A DNA stretch of 64,000 nt from Dichotomicrobium sp964540795. Lineage in GTDB: Bacteria > Pseudomonadota > Alphaproteobacteria > Rhizobiales > Rhodomicrobiaceae. Positions 1-8,510 of the stretch are shown piece after piece; position 1 is the first letter of the stretch, and each line of letters starts with the position of its first letter. Where the stretch lies: NCBI GenBank assembly GCA_964540795.1, contig CAZINX010000001.1, positions 186,001-250,000 on the forward strand, given 5' to 3'. Position numbers and translations under genes: made by a program. The notes under the pieces were generated by a model, which made no database searches, was not told where the DNA came from, and saw only the letters and a list, made by a program, of their open reading frames with translations.

Positions 1-717
1 CTGCAGCAGCACATGCAGGTCCGTCGCCGCCTCCAGGTCAGTGCCGCGGATGATGTGGGTGATGCCCTGCAGCGCATCGTCGATCACGTTCGCGAGGTGA
101 TAGCTGGTCGGCGTATCCTTGCGCACAATGACAGCATCGCCCCACCGCTCCGGCCGCGCTCGGCATTCGCGCGCGCCGCCGTCCAGATCGAAAACGCGAT
201 AGGTGAGCGACGTGCGGTCCACCGCGTCGAGCGCCCGCGCCATATCGAGCCGCAGCGCATAAGGCCGCCCCTCGGCCATCAGCCGCGCGACCGTCTCCGG
301 GGCGGCGTCGCGGTGAAGACCGGGATAGAGCGGCGCGCCGTCCGGGTCGTGGGCCGGCGCCTCGCTTCGGGCGACCGCCGCGGCGATCTCCTTGCGGCTG
401 GCGAAACAGGGATAGAGCAGGCCGCGCTTGCGCAGGCCCTCCGCCGCCTCCCTGTATGTCGCGAAATGCTCGGACTGCCGCCGCACAGGCGTCTCCCACG
501 ATAGCCCAAGCCAGGCCAGATCGTCGTGGATCGCCTGCTCGTAATCCCGCGTGCAGCGCGCGGCGTCGATGTCATCAATGCGCAGCAGAAAGCGCGCGCC
601 CATCGCCCGTGCGGCGTCATGCGCCAGCAGCGCGGAATACGCATGGCCCAGATGCAGCCGGCCGTTCGGGCTGGGCGCGAAGCGGATCGCAGGGCGCGCC
701 GGCTCGGTCGTGCTCAT
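1..717 (-). CDS. gluQ: Glutamyl-Q tRNA(Asp) synthetase (partial, 3' end outside window)
   Basis: The frame runs off the left edge, so only the first 239 residues are visible. The N-terminus has the class I glutamyl-tRNA synthetase signature: an APSPNG segment near residues 14-19 followed by HLGH at 22-25. GluQ is a paralogue of GltX that lacks the anticodon-binding domain and attaches glutamate to queuosine in tRNA(Asp). The visible part, including a region ending in HIIRGTDLE, fits GluQ; the KMSKS-like region lies beyond the edge. The ATG overlaps the TGA of the upstream hydrolase gene by one base (TGATG), so the two are probably co-transcribed and translationally coupled. A truncated GltX cannot be formally excluded, but the short spacing between motifs favours GluQ. 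Confidence 0.88.
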   Translation of the reverse strand, partial: MSTTEPARPAIRFAPSPNGRLHLGHAYSALLAHDAARAMGARFLLRIDDIDAARCTRDYEQAIHDDLAWLGLSWETPVRRQSEHFATYREAAEGLRKRGLLYPCFASRKEIAAAVARSEAPAHDPDGAPLYPGLHRDAAPETVARLMAEGRPYALRLDMARALDAVDRTSLTYRVFDLDGGARECRARPERWGDAVIVRKDTPTSYHLANVIDDALQGITHIIRGTDLEAATDLHVLLQ

Positions 718-1373
718 CAGGCGTTGGCGGCCTGTCCGGTCGACTCGTCCAGATACGGTCCGATCACTTCATCGATCAACTCGTCGAGCTTGTCCTCGAA
801 GAAGTGGTTGGCGCCGTGGACCACCTCATGCGTGATCGAGATGCCCTTCTGGCTTTTCAGCTTGCTGACGAGGCTGCGCACGGCTTCCGGCGGAGCAACG
901 CGGTCCATGTCGCCGTTGACGATCAGCCCGGAGGAGGGGCAGGGCGCGAGGAAGCTGAAATCGTACAGGTTCGCCGGCGGCGCGACCGAGATGAAGCCGG
1001 AAATTTCCGGCCGGCGCATCAGGAGCTGCATGGCGATCCACGCGCCGAATGATACGCCCGCGATCCAGCAGGTGCGCGCATCGGGGTTGTAGACCTGCAA
1101 CCAGTCGAGCGCCGTCGCGGCATCCGAGAGCTCGCCCGGACCGTTGTCGAACAGGCCCTGACTGCGCCCCACGCCCCGGAAGTTGATGCGCAGCACCGAA
1201 AAGCCGCGCCGGGCGAAGGCGTAATACAGGTGATAGACGATGGGGTTGTTCATCGTCCCGCCGAATTGCGGGTGCGGGTGCAGGATCAGCGCGACTGGCG
1301 AATCGGCGGCCGGCTCGTGATGATAGCGGCCTTCGAGACGCCCGGCTGGACCATTGATGATGACTTCAGGCAT
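717..1373 (-). CDS. Alpha/beta hydrolase, probable esterase
   Basis: A 218-residue cytoplasmic protein of the short, lidless alpha/beta hydrolase type. It contains the nucleophile elbow G-V-S-F-G, a later GDMDRVAPP segment that supplies the acid, and a terminal GANHFF segment that supplies the catalytic His. The N-terminal half carries HPHPQFGGTMNNP, which recurs in this bacterial family. The open frame extends further upstream to 1553, but the ATG at 1373 is preceded by GGAAAAGAACGG and begins where the conserved fold begins, so I chose it. It is the first gene of a two-gene unit with gluQ. The substrate is unknown and no link to tRNA modification is implied beyond co-transcription. Confidence 0.85.
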   Translation of the reverse strand: MPEVIINGPAGRLEGRYHHEPAADSPVALILHPHPQFGGTMNNPIVYHLYYAFARRGFSVLRINFRGVGRSQGLFDNGPGELSDAATALDWLQVYNPDARTCWIAGVSFGAWIAMQLLMRRPEISGFISVAPPANLYDFSFLAPCPSSGLIVNGDMDRVAPPEAVRSLVSKLKSQKGISITHEVVHGANHFFEDKLDELIDEVIGPYLDESTGQAANA

Positions 1374-1505
1374 GGGTGACCGTTCTTTTCCAGGCGGTTT
1401 TTGTGCGGAGCAACGTCCATCGGGCGGCGCAAGCGCTTCGCGCGGCGACATTTTTCCCGCTTGTGGCCACGCTTCTTGCCAACGGCGAACCGTGCGCCAA
1501 GATAC

Positions 1506-1534
1506 TTGACTGCTCCACTCAGATAATTTATCTA
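1506..1534 (+). promoter_or_regulatory. Candidate promoter for iscR–suf
   Basis: TTGACT (1506-1511) is followed after 17 bases by TATCTA (1529-1534), in an AT-rich island within GC-rich DNA. The -35 matches well and the -10 only partly. A perfect 6-1-6 inverted repeat, AGATAA-T-TTATCT, occupies 1521-1533 and overlaps the -10, so a regulator could bind here too. A start site near 1541 would leave a leader of about 160 bases before iscR. Confidence 0.4.
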
Positions 1535-1553
1535 ACGGTTTAGAACGTTTCAA
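1525..1553 (-). promoter_or_regulatory. Candidate promoter for the hydrolase–gluQ unit
   Basis: Read on the minus strand, TTGAAA (1548-1553) is followed after exactly 17 bases by TAAATT (1525-1530). This points at the hydrolase–gluQ pair and overlaps the Irr-box-like element of the divergent iscR–suf promoter. Assigned by consensus only. Confidence 0.35.
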
Positions 1554-1555
1554 AA
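1539..1555. promoter_or_regulatory. Irr-box (iron control element)-like operator
   Basis: The 17 bases TTTAGAA-CGT-TTCAAAA match the inverted-repeat iron control element bound by the Fur-family regulator Irr (TTTAGAA-N3-TTCTAAA) with one mismatch in the right arm. The site overlaps the predicted transcription start of the iscR–suf unit, where binding would repress. Irr and RirA control of suf operons is known in rhizobia. Binding here is inferred from sequence alone. Confidence 0.5.
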
Positions 1556-1700
1556 CACTCGATTTTCTTGTACCGTGTCAGGGCGCGCGCTGCGTGTGTA
1601 GCATGATGACGTCAGGAATTTGAATTGTTATGTCGCAGCAAACCGGCTGTCCTCTTTATGAAATTACCGGGCGCTGCGTTTCAACGGGAGGCTTCGGGCC

Positions 1701-2183
1701 ATGCAGCTCAGCACCAAAGGGCGTTACGCCGTGATGGCGATGGTCGATCTGGCGTCTCGATCATCGGACAGTCCCGTCCGCCTGGCCTCGATTGCGGAAA
1801 AGCAGCAGATTTCATTGGCTTATCTGGAGCAGCTATTCACCAAGCTGCGCCGCGCCGGACTTGTGATTTCGGCGCGCGGGCCCGGCGGCGGGTATCGGCT
1901 CTCGCGCGGGCCGGAGGCGATCTTCGTGTCCGAGATTATGAATGCGGTGGATGAGCCGATCAAGATGACCCGCTGCATGAGCGGCAGCGAAATCGCCTGC
2001 ATCGGCAACAAGGGGCGCTGCCTGACGCACGATCTCTGGCGCGCGCTTGGCGATCACATTCTGCTGTTTCTGCAGACGGTGACGCTGCGCGACGTACTGG
2101 AAGGCGATCTGGTGCTCAAGGACAGCGTGTTCTCGCCCGCGATGGAGGCTTGCGCAAAGTTTGAAGGGGCGACGGCGGAATGA
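1701..2183 (+). CDS. iscR: Rrf2-family Fe-S regulator IscR
   Basis: A 160-residue Rrf2-type winged-helix regulator. The N-terminal helix-turn-helix begins MQLSTKGRYA, and the wing has the GPGGGYRL motif near residue 60. Potential [2Fe-2S] ligands are Cys92, Cys100, Cys107 and His110, close to the E. coli IscR set (Cys92, Cys98, Cys104, His107), so cluster sensing is likely. IscR tunes Fe-S cluster biogenesis to demand. It is the first gene of the suf operon, and its TGA overlaps the ATG of the following desulfurase (ATGA). RirA is also an Rrf2 protein, but suf linkage and the length favour IscR. Confidence 0.93.
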   Translation: MQLSTKGRYAVMAMVDLASRSSDSPVRLASIAEKQQISLAYLEQLFTKLRRAGLVISARGPGGGYRLSRGPEAIFVSEIMNAVDEPIKMTRCMSGSEIACIGNKGRCLTHDLWRALGDHILLFLQTVTLRDVLEGDLVLKDSVFSPAMEACAKFEGATAE

Positions 2184-3358
2184 TGCGAGCGCGCTGCTAC
2201 TTCGATCACAATGCCTCCTCGCCGCTGCGGCCGGAAGCGCGCGATGCAATGCTGCGCGCGTTCGACCTGAACGGTAATGCCTCGTCGGTGCATGGGGAGG
2301 GGCGCGCGGCGCGGGCGGCGATCGAGGATGGGCGCGAAAAGCTGGCGCGGCTGGTCGGTGCGGACACGTCGCAAATCGTGTTTACGAGCGGCGGCACCGA
2401 GTCGAACGTGCTGGCGCTCGCGCCGGAGTGGCTCAGCAAACTGCCGGGCTATGCGCCGGAGAAAGCGCGGCTGTTCACCTCCGCGATCGAGCATCCGTCG
2501 GTCTATCGGGGCGGCGGTTTTGATCCTGCGCGGATCACGCGTCTGCCGGTGACGGCGGACGGTCTGGTCGATCTTGAGGCCGTTCGCGCACTGATCGAAG
2601 CGGCGGAGGCGCCCTTCATGGTCTCCGTGATGAGCGCGAATAACGAGACTGGCGCGATCCAGCCCGTCGCTGCGCTCGGCGAGATGGTGCGCGAGGCCGG
2701 CGGCGTGCTGCACTGCGATGCCGTGCAGTCAGCGGGCCGCGTGCCGGTCGATGTGAACGCGCTGGGGGCCGATCTGGTGAGCGTCTCCGCGCACAAGTTC
2801 GGCGGGCCGAAAGGCGTGGGCGCGCTGATCGTCGTGCGCGACGCGTTGCACAACCCCGCCCCGGTCATGCATGGCGGCGGGCAGGAGCGCGGCCGGCGCG
2901 CTGGTACGGAAAATGTAGCGGCGATTGCCGGCATGGGCGCGGCGGCGGAGGCCGTGACGGCCGAATTCGCAACGGGCAGCGGGATCGCGGCGGTTCAGCC
3001 GCTGCGCGACCGGCTGGAAAGCGAACTCAAGCGCATCGCCCCGGACGCCTGGATTGCTGCGAGTCATGCGCCGCGCCTGCCGAACACGACCTGCCTTGCG
3101 GTGCCCGGTCTGCACGGCGAGACGCTCGTCATCGCAATGGACCTGGAAGGCATCGCGGTGAGCGCGGGTTCGGCCTGCTCCTCGGGCAAGGTGGAGCGCA
3201 GCCACGTGCTCGATGCGATGGGCCTGGACAATGAAACCGCCTCCGGCGCTATCCGTATCAGCCTCGGATGGTCCTCGAATGAGGGCGAACTGGAGCGGTT
3301 CCTGAGCGCCTGGCAGGCGATTTACGAACGGCGAAGACAGCCATCGGCGGCGGCTTGA
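2180..3358 (+). CDS. Cysteine desulfurase, class V aminotransferase (NifS/IscS type)
   Basis: A 392-residue PLP enzyme that removes sulfur from cysteine for Fe-S assembly. It starts with YFDHNASSPL, the usual N-terminus of group I desulfurases. The PLP lysine lies in SAHKFGGPKG and the persulfide-forming Cys in SAGSACSSG, followed by the mobile-loop region. The ATG overlaps the iscR stop (ATGA), implying translational coupling. It is distinct from the group II enzyme SufS later in the same operon. Having both types in one suf operon is the usual alphaproteobacterial arrangement (called sufS2 and sufS1 in rhizobia). Confidence 0.93.
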   Translation: MMRARCYFDHNASSPLRPEARDAMLRAFDLNGNASSVHGEGRAARAAIEDGREKLARLVGADTSQIVFTSGGTESNVLALAPEWLSKLPGYAPEKARLFTSAIEHPSVYRGGGFDPARITRLPVTADGLVDLEAVRALIEAAEAPFMVSVMSANNETGAIQPVAALGEMVREAGGVLHCDAVQSAGRVPVDVNALGADLVSVSAHKFGGPKGVGALIVVRDALHNPAPVMHGGGQERGRRAGTENVAAIAGMGAAAEAVTAEFATGSGIAAVQPLRDRLESELKRIAPDAWIAASHAPRLPNTTCLAVPGLHGETLVIAMDLEGIAVSAGSACSSGKVERSHVLDAMGLDNETASGAIRISLGWSSNEGELERFLSAWQAIYERRRQPSAAA

Positions 3359-3435
3359 GGGCCGTCGCGGACGAGAAGCGGACCGCGCGCGAGGCCGGTT
3401 CAGGATAGACAAGAGCAACGACGGGAGTAACAGAC

Positions 3436-4947
3436 GTGGCCGATCTCGACACTATCGAACGCGTTAAGGACATCGACGTCGACAAGTACAAGTACGGCTT
3501 CACGACCGACATCGAGTCCGTCAAGGCCCCGAAGGGTCTGAGCGAGGACATCATCCGGTTCATCTCCGAAAAGAAGAATGAGCCGGCGTGGATGCTGGAA
3601 TGGCGTCTGGACGCCTATCAGCGCTGGCTGACCATGAAGGAGCCGACCTGGGCGAAGGTGGAGTATCCGCCTATCGACTTCCAGGACATCTACTACTATT
3701 CCGCGCCGAAGTCGATGGACGGGCCGGCGAGCCTCGACGAGGTCGATCCGGAGCTTCTGCGCACCTATGAAAAGCTCGGCATTCCGCTCAAGGAGCAGGA
3801 GATTCTCGCGGGCGTGCGCAAGGCCGACGAGCCGAGCCAGCTTGAGGAAGACAGCGGCTATCAGTCGAGCAATGTCGCGATTGACGCGGTGTTCGACAGC
3901 GTGTCCGTCGTCACGACCTTCAAGAAGGAACTGGCCAAGGCCGGGGTGATCTTCTGCTCGATCTCCGAGGCGATGCGCGATTATCCCGATTTGGTCCAGA
4001 AGTATCTGGGCACGGTGGTGCCGAAGTCGGACAACTACTTCGCCGCGCTGAACTCGGCGGTGTTCACTGATGGCTCGTTCGTCTACGTGCCCGAAGGCGT
4101 GCGCTGTCCGATGGAGCTGAGCACCTACTTCCGCATCAACGAGAAAGACACCGGCCAGTTCGAGCGCACGCTCATCATCGCCGACAAGGGCGCTTATGTC
4201 AGCTATCTGGAGGGCTGCACCGCGCCGATGCGCGACGAAAATCAGCTTCACGCCGCCGTAGTCGAGTTGATCGCGCTTGACGATGCGGAGATCAAGTACT
4301 CGACCGTGCAGAACTGGTATCCGGGCGACAAGGACGGCAAGGGCGGCGTCTACAACTTCGTGACCAAGCGCGGCGACTGCCGTGGCGACAACTCGAAGAT
4401 TTCCTGGACGCAGGTTGAGACCGGCTCCGCGATCACCTGGAAGTATCCCAGCTGCATTCTGCGCGGTGATGGTTCGCGCGGCGAGTTCTACTCCATCGCG
4501 ATCTCGAACGGCCGCCAGCAGATCGACTCAGGCACCAAGATGATCCACCTTGGCAAGAATACCTCCAGCCGGATCGTCTCGAAAGGCATCGCCGCCGGGC
4601 GCTCCGACAACACCTATCGCGGTCTGGTCTCGGCGCACCGCAAGGCGCGCGGCGCGCGCAATTTCACGCAGTGCGACAGCCTGCTGATCGGCGACACCTG
4701 CGGCGCGCACACGGTGCCCTACATCGAGGCGAAGAACCCGACGGCGCAGTTCGAGCACGAGGCGACGACCTCGAAGATCTCTGATGACCAGCTGTTCTAC
4801 GCGTTGCAGCGCGGTCTGTCGGAGGAAGAGGCGGTCGCGCTGATCGTCAACGGCTTCGTGCGCGATGTCATCCAGCAACTGCCGATGGAGTTCATGGCTG
4901 AGACGCAGCGCCTGATCGGCATCAGCCTGGAAGGCAGCGTGGGCTAG
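3436..4947 (+). CDS. sufB: Fe-S cluster scaffold subunit SufB
   Basis: A 503-residue SufB, the scaffold subunit of the SufBC2D complex that receives sulfur from SufS and assembles the cluster. It shows the long SufB/D beta-helix with the segments VYVPEGVRCPMELSTYFRI and SYLEGCTAP, and a C-terminal block QFEHEATTSKISDDQLFYL-like typical of SufB. The start is GTG at 3436, preceded by GGGAG at good spacing. The gap after the desulfurase gene is 77 bases. After its stop there is a 138-base gap carrying a palindromic dispersed repeat before sufC. Confidence 0.97.
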   Translation: MADLDTIERVKDIDVDKYKYGFTTDIESVKAPKGLSEDIIRFISEKKNEPAWMLEWRLDAYQRWLTMKEPTWAKVEYPPIDFQDIYYYSAPKSMDGPASLDEVDPELLRTYEKLGIPLKEQEILAGVRKADEPSQLEEDSGYQSSNVAIDAVFDSVSVVTTFKKELAKAGVIFCSISEAMRDYPDLVQKYLGTVVPKSDNYFAALNSAVFTDGSFVYVPEGVRCPMELSTYFRINEKDTGQFERTLIIADKGAYVSYLEGCTAPMRDENQLHAAVVELIALDDAEIKYSTVQNWYPGDKDGKGGVYNFVTKRGDCRGDNSKISWTQVETGSAITWKYPSCILRGDGSRGEFYSIAISNGRQQIDSGTKMIHLGKNTSSRIVSKGIAAGRSDNTYRGLVSAHRKARGARNFTQCDSLLIGDTCGAHTVPYIEAKNPTAQFEHEATTSKISDDQLFYALQRGLSEEEAVALIVNGFVRDVIQQLPMEFMAETQRLIGISLEGSVG

Positions 4948-4955
4948 CAGTTTCA

Positions 4956-5048
4956 CGTCATGCCCGGACTTGATCCGGGCATCCAGCCGCGGTCGCTCTG
5001 GATAGCGGGGATGCGTGTTGGATTGCCGGGACAAGCCCGGCAATGACG
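4956..5048 (-). repeat. Dispersed palindromic repeat, copy 1
   Basis: About 93 bases between sufB and sufC contain two imperfect stem-loops: one around TGCCCGGACTTGATCCGGGCA and one around TTGCCGGGACAAGCCCGGCAA. The ends read CGTCATG and CAATGACG, themselves inverted. A related copy lies at 32667-32742 in the opposite orientation. It resembles the REP/BIME-like intergenic repeats of alphaproteobacteria and may form RNA hairpins within the suf transcript. Confidence 0.8.
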
Positions 5049-5085
5049 AAACCGGATAGACGGGAAACAAGGAAGAACGACGAGA

Positions 5086-5841
5086 ATGCTTGAGATCAAG
5101 AACCTGCACGTAAAGATCGCCGAGGAGGACGCGGAGATTATCCGCGGCCTCGACCTCACCGTGCCGAAGGGGCAGGTCCACGCGATCATGGGGCCGAACG
5201 GCTCGGGCAAGTCCACGCTGGCCTATGTGCTGGCCGGCAAGGAGGACTACGAGGTCACCGAAGGCTCGATCCGCTGGAACGGCGAGGACCTGCTGGAAAT
5301 GGAGCCGGACGAGCGCGCCCGCGCCGGCGTGTTCCTGGCGTTCCAGTATCCGCTGGAGATTCCCGGCGTCGGCTCGATGACCTTCCTGCGCACGGCCGTC
5401 AACGCGCACCGCAAGGCGCGCGGTGAAGCGGAGATGAGCACGCCGGACTTCATGAAGCTGGTGCGCGAGAAAGCGAGCGATCTTGGCATCTCGAACGACA
5501 TGCTGAAGCGGCCAGTGAATTCCGGTTTCTCCGGGGGCGAGAAGAAGCGCTTCGAAATTCTGCAGATGTCTTTGCTGGAGCCGGGCCTGTGCGTGCTGGA
5601 CGAGACCGATTCCGGCCTCGACATCGACGCCGTTCGGATCGTCTCGGAAGGCGTGAACAAGCTGCGCGACCCGAACCGGGCGATCCTTGCGATCACGCAC
5701 TACCAGCGCCTGCTCGATTACATCGTGCCGGATCATGTGCATGTGCTCATAAACGGGCGGATCGCGCGCTCCGGCGACAAGACCCTTGCGCTGGAGCTGG
5801 AGAAGTCCGGCTACGCCGCTTACGGGGAACAGGCCGCGTAA
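5086..5841 (+). CDS. sufC: Fe-S assembly ATPase SufC
   Basis: A 251-residue ABC-type ATPase without membrane segments. The Walker A motif is GPNGSGKST, the signature SGGEKKRFE, and the Walker B region LCVLDETDSGLDID, where the ETDSGLDID form is typical of SufC. A C-terminal THYQRLLDYI segment follows the H-loop. SufC drives conformational change of the SufBC2D scaffold in the cytoplasm. Its TAA overlaps an ATG for sufD (TAATG). The upstream repeat may separate sufB and sufC expression. Confidence 0.97.
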   Translation: MLEIKNLHVKIAEEDAEIIRGLDLTVPKGQVHAIMGPNGSGKSTLAYVLAGKEDYEVTEGSIRWNGEDLLEMEPDERARAGVFLAFQYPLEIPGVGSMTFLRTAVNAHRKARGEAEMSTPDFMKLVREKASDLGISNDMLKRPVNSGFSGGEKKRFEILQMSLLEPGLCVLDETDSGLDIDAVRIVSEGVNKLRDPNRAILAITHYQRLLDYIVPDHVHVLINGRIARSGDKTLALELEKSGYAAYGEQAA

Positions 5842-5852
5842 TGGAGCCAGCG

Positions 5853-7205
5853 ATGAACATCGAAACGCCGGTGCGCGTGACAGACGATCATTCGCCGGCC
5901 GAGGCCGAACTCCTGCGATCGTTCGAGCAGGGTATCGAACACGAGAGCGATGCGCGGCTGCGCGGGCTGCGTGAACAGGCGATCGCGGCGTTCGCCCGCA
6001 GCGGGCTGCCGCACCGGCGCGTGGAGGAGTGGAAATACACCGATCTGCGCGCGCGGATGCGCGAGGCCTTTGCGCCCGCGCCGAAGACCGCAGGCATCAG
6101 CGATGCCGAGCTGGAGCGCGCACTCGGGCATTTCGCCGCGCTCGACGCGCATGTTGTGGTGTTCGTCAACGGTTATCATCTGCCGATACAAGCCGTGGAC
6201 GCGCCGAACGTTCAGGTGATGAGCATAAATCAGGCGCTGGAGGTCGCGCCGGAATGGTTCGGCAGCGCCTTCGGCGCGGTGAACCCGCAAGAGGGCGAGA
6301 CGGTCGCCAACCTGGCCACGGCGTTCATGACCGACGGCGCGGTGATCCGCATCACGGCCCCGGCGAACGGCGCGGCCGCCAAGCCGGTTCATCTGGTGAA
6401 TGTCGCCACGGGCGATCAGCCGGGCCGGATAGCGACGCGCAATCTGATCCGCGTGGATAAGGGCGCCGAGGCCACGATCGTCGAGCAGTACGCCAGCCTG
6501 GGCGAGACGCCGTTCCATACCTTCACGATGACCGAACTGATCGCCGATGAGGGCGCGAAAATCGAGCATTTGAAGGTGCAGGACGAGAACGCTGCCTCGA
6601 CCCATCTGGCAAGCTGGAACCTGCGGCTGGAAGCCGGGGCGAATTATCGCGCCACGCATCTCAACGTGGGCGGCGAACTGACGCGCAACCAGGTGTTCCT
6701 GCGCTACGCCGGCGAGGGGGCTTCGGCGGCCGTCAACGGCGTGTGCCTCGGGCGGGGCGCGCAGCACTTCGACACCACCATGCTGATCGAGCACGCCGTG
6801 CCGGAATGCGTGAGCCGCGAGCTTGTGAAATCCGTACTGGACGACAAGGCGCGTTCGGTGTTTCAGGCCAAGGTGCATGTCCACCCCGGCGCGCAGAAGA
6901 CCGACGGCAAGCAGATGGCGAATGCGCTGCTGCTCTCGGACGAGGCGGAGTTCGACTCCAAGCCGGAGCTTGAGATCTACGCCGATGACGTCGTGTGCGG
7001 TCACGGCTCGACCTCTGGGCAACTCGACGAGGAGGCGATGTTCTATCTGCTGGCGCGCGGCATTCCGCAGGCGGAAGCCCGGGCGCTGCTGATCGCCGCC
7101 TTCGTCGACGAGGTCTTCGATGACATCGGGCATGAGGCGCTGAAGGAGGCGCTGACGGCCCGCACGGCGGATTGGCTTCGTCATTCCGTTGATGCAAGCG
7201 CATAA
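5853..7205 (+). CDS. sufD: Fe-S scaffold subunit SufD
   Basis: About 450 residues of the SufB/SufD family, partner of SufB and SufC. Diagnostic segments are RRVEEWKYTDLR near the N-terminus, a beta-helix core, and the C-terminal FDSKPELEIYADDVVCGHG with GATSGQ-like continuation and ARGIP. Two starts are possible: the ATG at 5841 overlaps the sufC stop, while the ATG at 5853 has GGAG six bases upstream. I use 5853 and cannot exclude 5841, which adds four residues. SufD is needed for iron entry in the SufBC2D complex. Confidence 0.95.
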   Translation: MNIETPVRVTDDHSPAEAELLRSFEQGIEHESDARLRGLREQAIAAFARSGLPHRRVEEWKYTDLRARMREAFAPAPKTAGISDAELERALGHFAALDAHVVVFVNGYHLPIQAVDAPNVQVMSINQALEVAPEWFGSAFGAVNPQEGETVANLATAFMTDGAVIRITAPANGAAAKPVHLVNVATGDQPGRIATRNLIRVDKGAEATIVEQYASLGETPFHTFTMTELIADEGAKIEHLKVQDENAASTHLASWNLRLEAGANYRATHLNVGGELTRNQVFLRYAGEGASAAVNGVCLGRGAQHFDTTMLIEHAVPECVSRELVKSVLDDKARSVFQAKVHVHPGAQKTDGKQMANALLLSDEAEFDSKPELEIYADDVVCGHGSTSGQLDEEAMFYLLARGIPQAEARALLIAAFVDEVFDDIGHEALKEALTARTADWLRHSVDASA

Positions 7206-7225
7206 CAGTTAGGAAAGCCGATTTG

Positions 7226-8497
7226 ATGGACCAGGCGCATACCCTGCCGACAGACGAGGCAACGCCCGAGGCGGCCGGGCCGATCGATCCGCTGAAGATC
7301 CGGGAGGAATTCCCGATTCTCTCGCGGGACGTATACGGCAAGCCTCTGGTGTATCTGGACAACGCCGCCTCGGCGCAAAAGCCCAGGGCGGTGCTGGACG
7401 CTCTTGAGCGCGTCTACACGCAGGAATACGCCAACGTCCATCGCGGCTTGCATTTCCTCAGCAACACGGCGACCGATGCCTATGAGAATGCGCGGGGCAT
7501 CACGGCGAAGTTCCTGAACGCGCCGTCGAGCAACGAGATCATCTTCACCTCGAACGCCACTGCGGCGATCAACCTTGTCGCGCAATCCTTCGGCGGAATG
7601 CGCATCGGCGAGGGCGACGAGATCGTGCTCACCATCATGGAACACCACTCGAACATCGTGCCGTGGCACTACCACCGTGAGCGCAACGGTGCGAAGCTGA
7701 CCTGGGTGCCGGTCGGTGATGACGGCTCCTTCAGCCTGGACGCTTTCGAGAGGGCGCTGACCCCGCGCACAAAGATGGTCGCCATCACGCATATGTCGAA
7801 CGTGCTCGGCACCATCCTCCCCGTTAAGGAGGTCACGCGCATCGCGCATGAGCGCGGCATTCCGGTACTCGTGGACGGCAGCCAGGGCGCGGTGCATCTG
7901 CCGGTCGACGTTCAGGACATCGGCTGCGATTTCTACGTCTTCACCGGCCATAAGGTCTACGGACCGTCCGGCGTCGGCGTACTCTATGGCAAGCGCGAGC
8001 ATCTTGAGGCGATGCCTCCATTCATGGGCGGCGGCGAGATGATCGAATCGGTGGCGACGGACACGATCACCTACGGCGCGCCGCCCTACAAGTTCGAGGC
8101 GGGCACGCCGCCCATCGCGCAGGTCATCGGGCTGGGCGCGGCACTGGACTATATGATGGCGTTGGGGCGCGAGCGCATCGCTGCGCATGAGGCAAAACTC
8201 CGCGACTATGCGCATGAGCGGCTGCGGGCGATCAACTCACTGCGGATCATCGGTGACGCGCCGGGCAAGGGCGCGATCGTTTCCTTCGACATGAAGGATG
8301 CGCACGCGCACGATATGGCGACCATCATGGACCGCTCGGGCGTGGCGGTGCGCGCAGGGCATCACTGCGCCGAGCCGCTGATGGCGCGCTTCGGCGTGAA
8401 CGCGACGTGCAGGGCTTCGTTCGCGGTCTACAACACGATGGAAGAGGTTGACGCGCTGGCCGAGGCGATCACGCGCGCGCAGACGTTTTTCGCGTAA
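7226..8497 (+). CDS. sufS: Cysteine desulfurase SufS (group II)
   Basis: A 423-residue class V aminotransferase that provides persulfide sulfur to the SUF scaffold. Seen motifs are HHSNIVPWH at the substrate site, the PLP lysine in FTGHKVYGPSG, and the catalytic Cys in RAGHHCAEPLM, a compact group II active-site loop. The ATG at 7226 is preceded by AGGA eleven bases upstream. An in-frame TTG lies one codon earlier. No sufE gene is present in the window, so its sulfur-transfer partner is either elsewhere or an alternative. Confidence 0.96.
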   Translation: MDQAHTLPTDEATPEAAGPIDPLKIREEFPILSRDVYGKPLVYLDNAASAQKPRAVLDALERVYTQEYANVHRGLHFLSNTATDAYENARGITAKFLNAPSSNEIIFTSNATAAINLVAQSFGGMRIGEGDEIVLTIMEHHSNIVPWHYHRERNGAKLTWVPVGDDGSFSLDAFERALTPRTKMVAITHMSNVLGTILPVKEVTRIAHERGIPVLVDGSQGAVHLPVDVQDIGCDFYVFTGHKVYGPSGVGVLYGKREHLEAMPPFMGGGEMIESVATDTITYGAPPYKFEAGTPPIAQVIGLGAALDYMMALGRERIAAHEAKLRDYAHERLRAINSLRIIGDAPGKGAIVSFDMKDAHAHDMATIMDRSGVAVRAGHHCAEPLMARFGVNATCRASFAVYNTMEEVDALAEAITRAQTFFA

Positions 8498-8510
8498 GGG
8501 AGAAAAGACA

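Noticed and set aside
1374..1553. 60-residue N-terminal extension of the alpha/beta hydrolase
   Set aside because: It would run through the divergent control region, and its composition does not match the family; ATG 1373 has its own ribosome site.
4948..5085. Possible small transposable element between sufB and sufC
   Set aside because: No transposase and no target duplication visible; better explained as a REP-like repeat with a second copy elsewhere.
4528..5742. 404-codon minus-strand frame over sufB and sufC
   Set aside because: It spans two clear plus-strand genes and the intervening repeat; no family features.
5820..7184. 454-codon minus-strand frame over sufD
   Set aside because: Mirror of the sufD codon structure; composition-driven, no recognisable protein.
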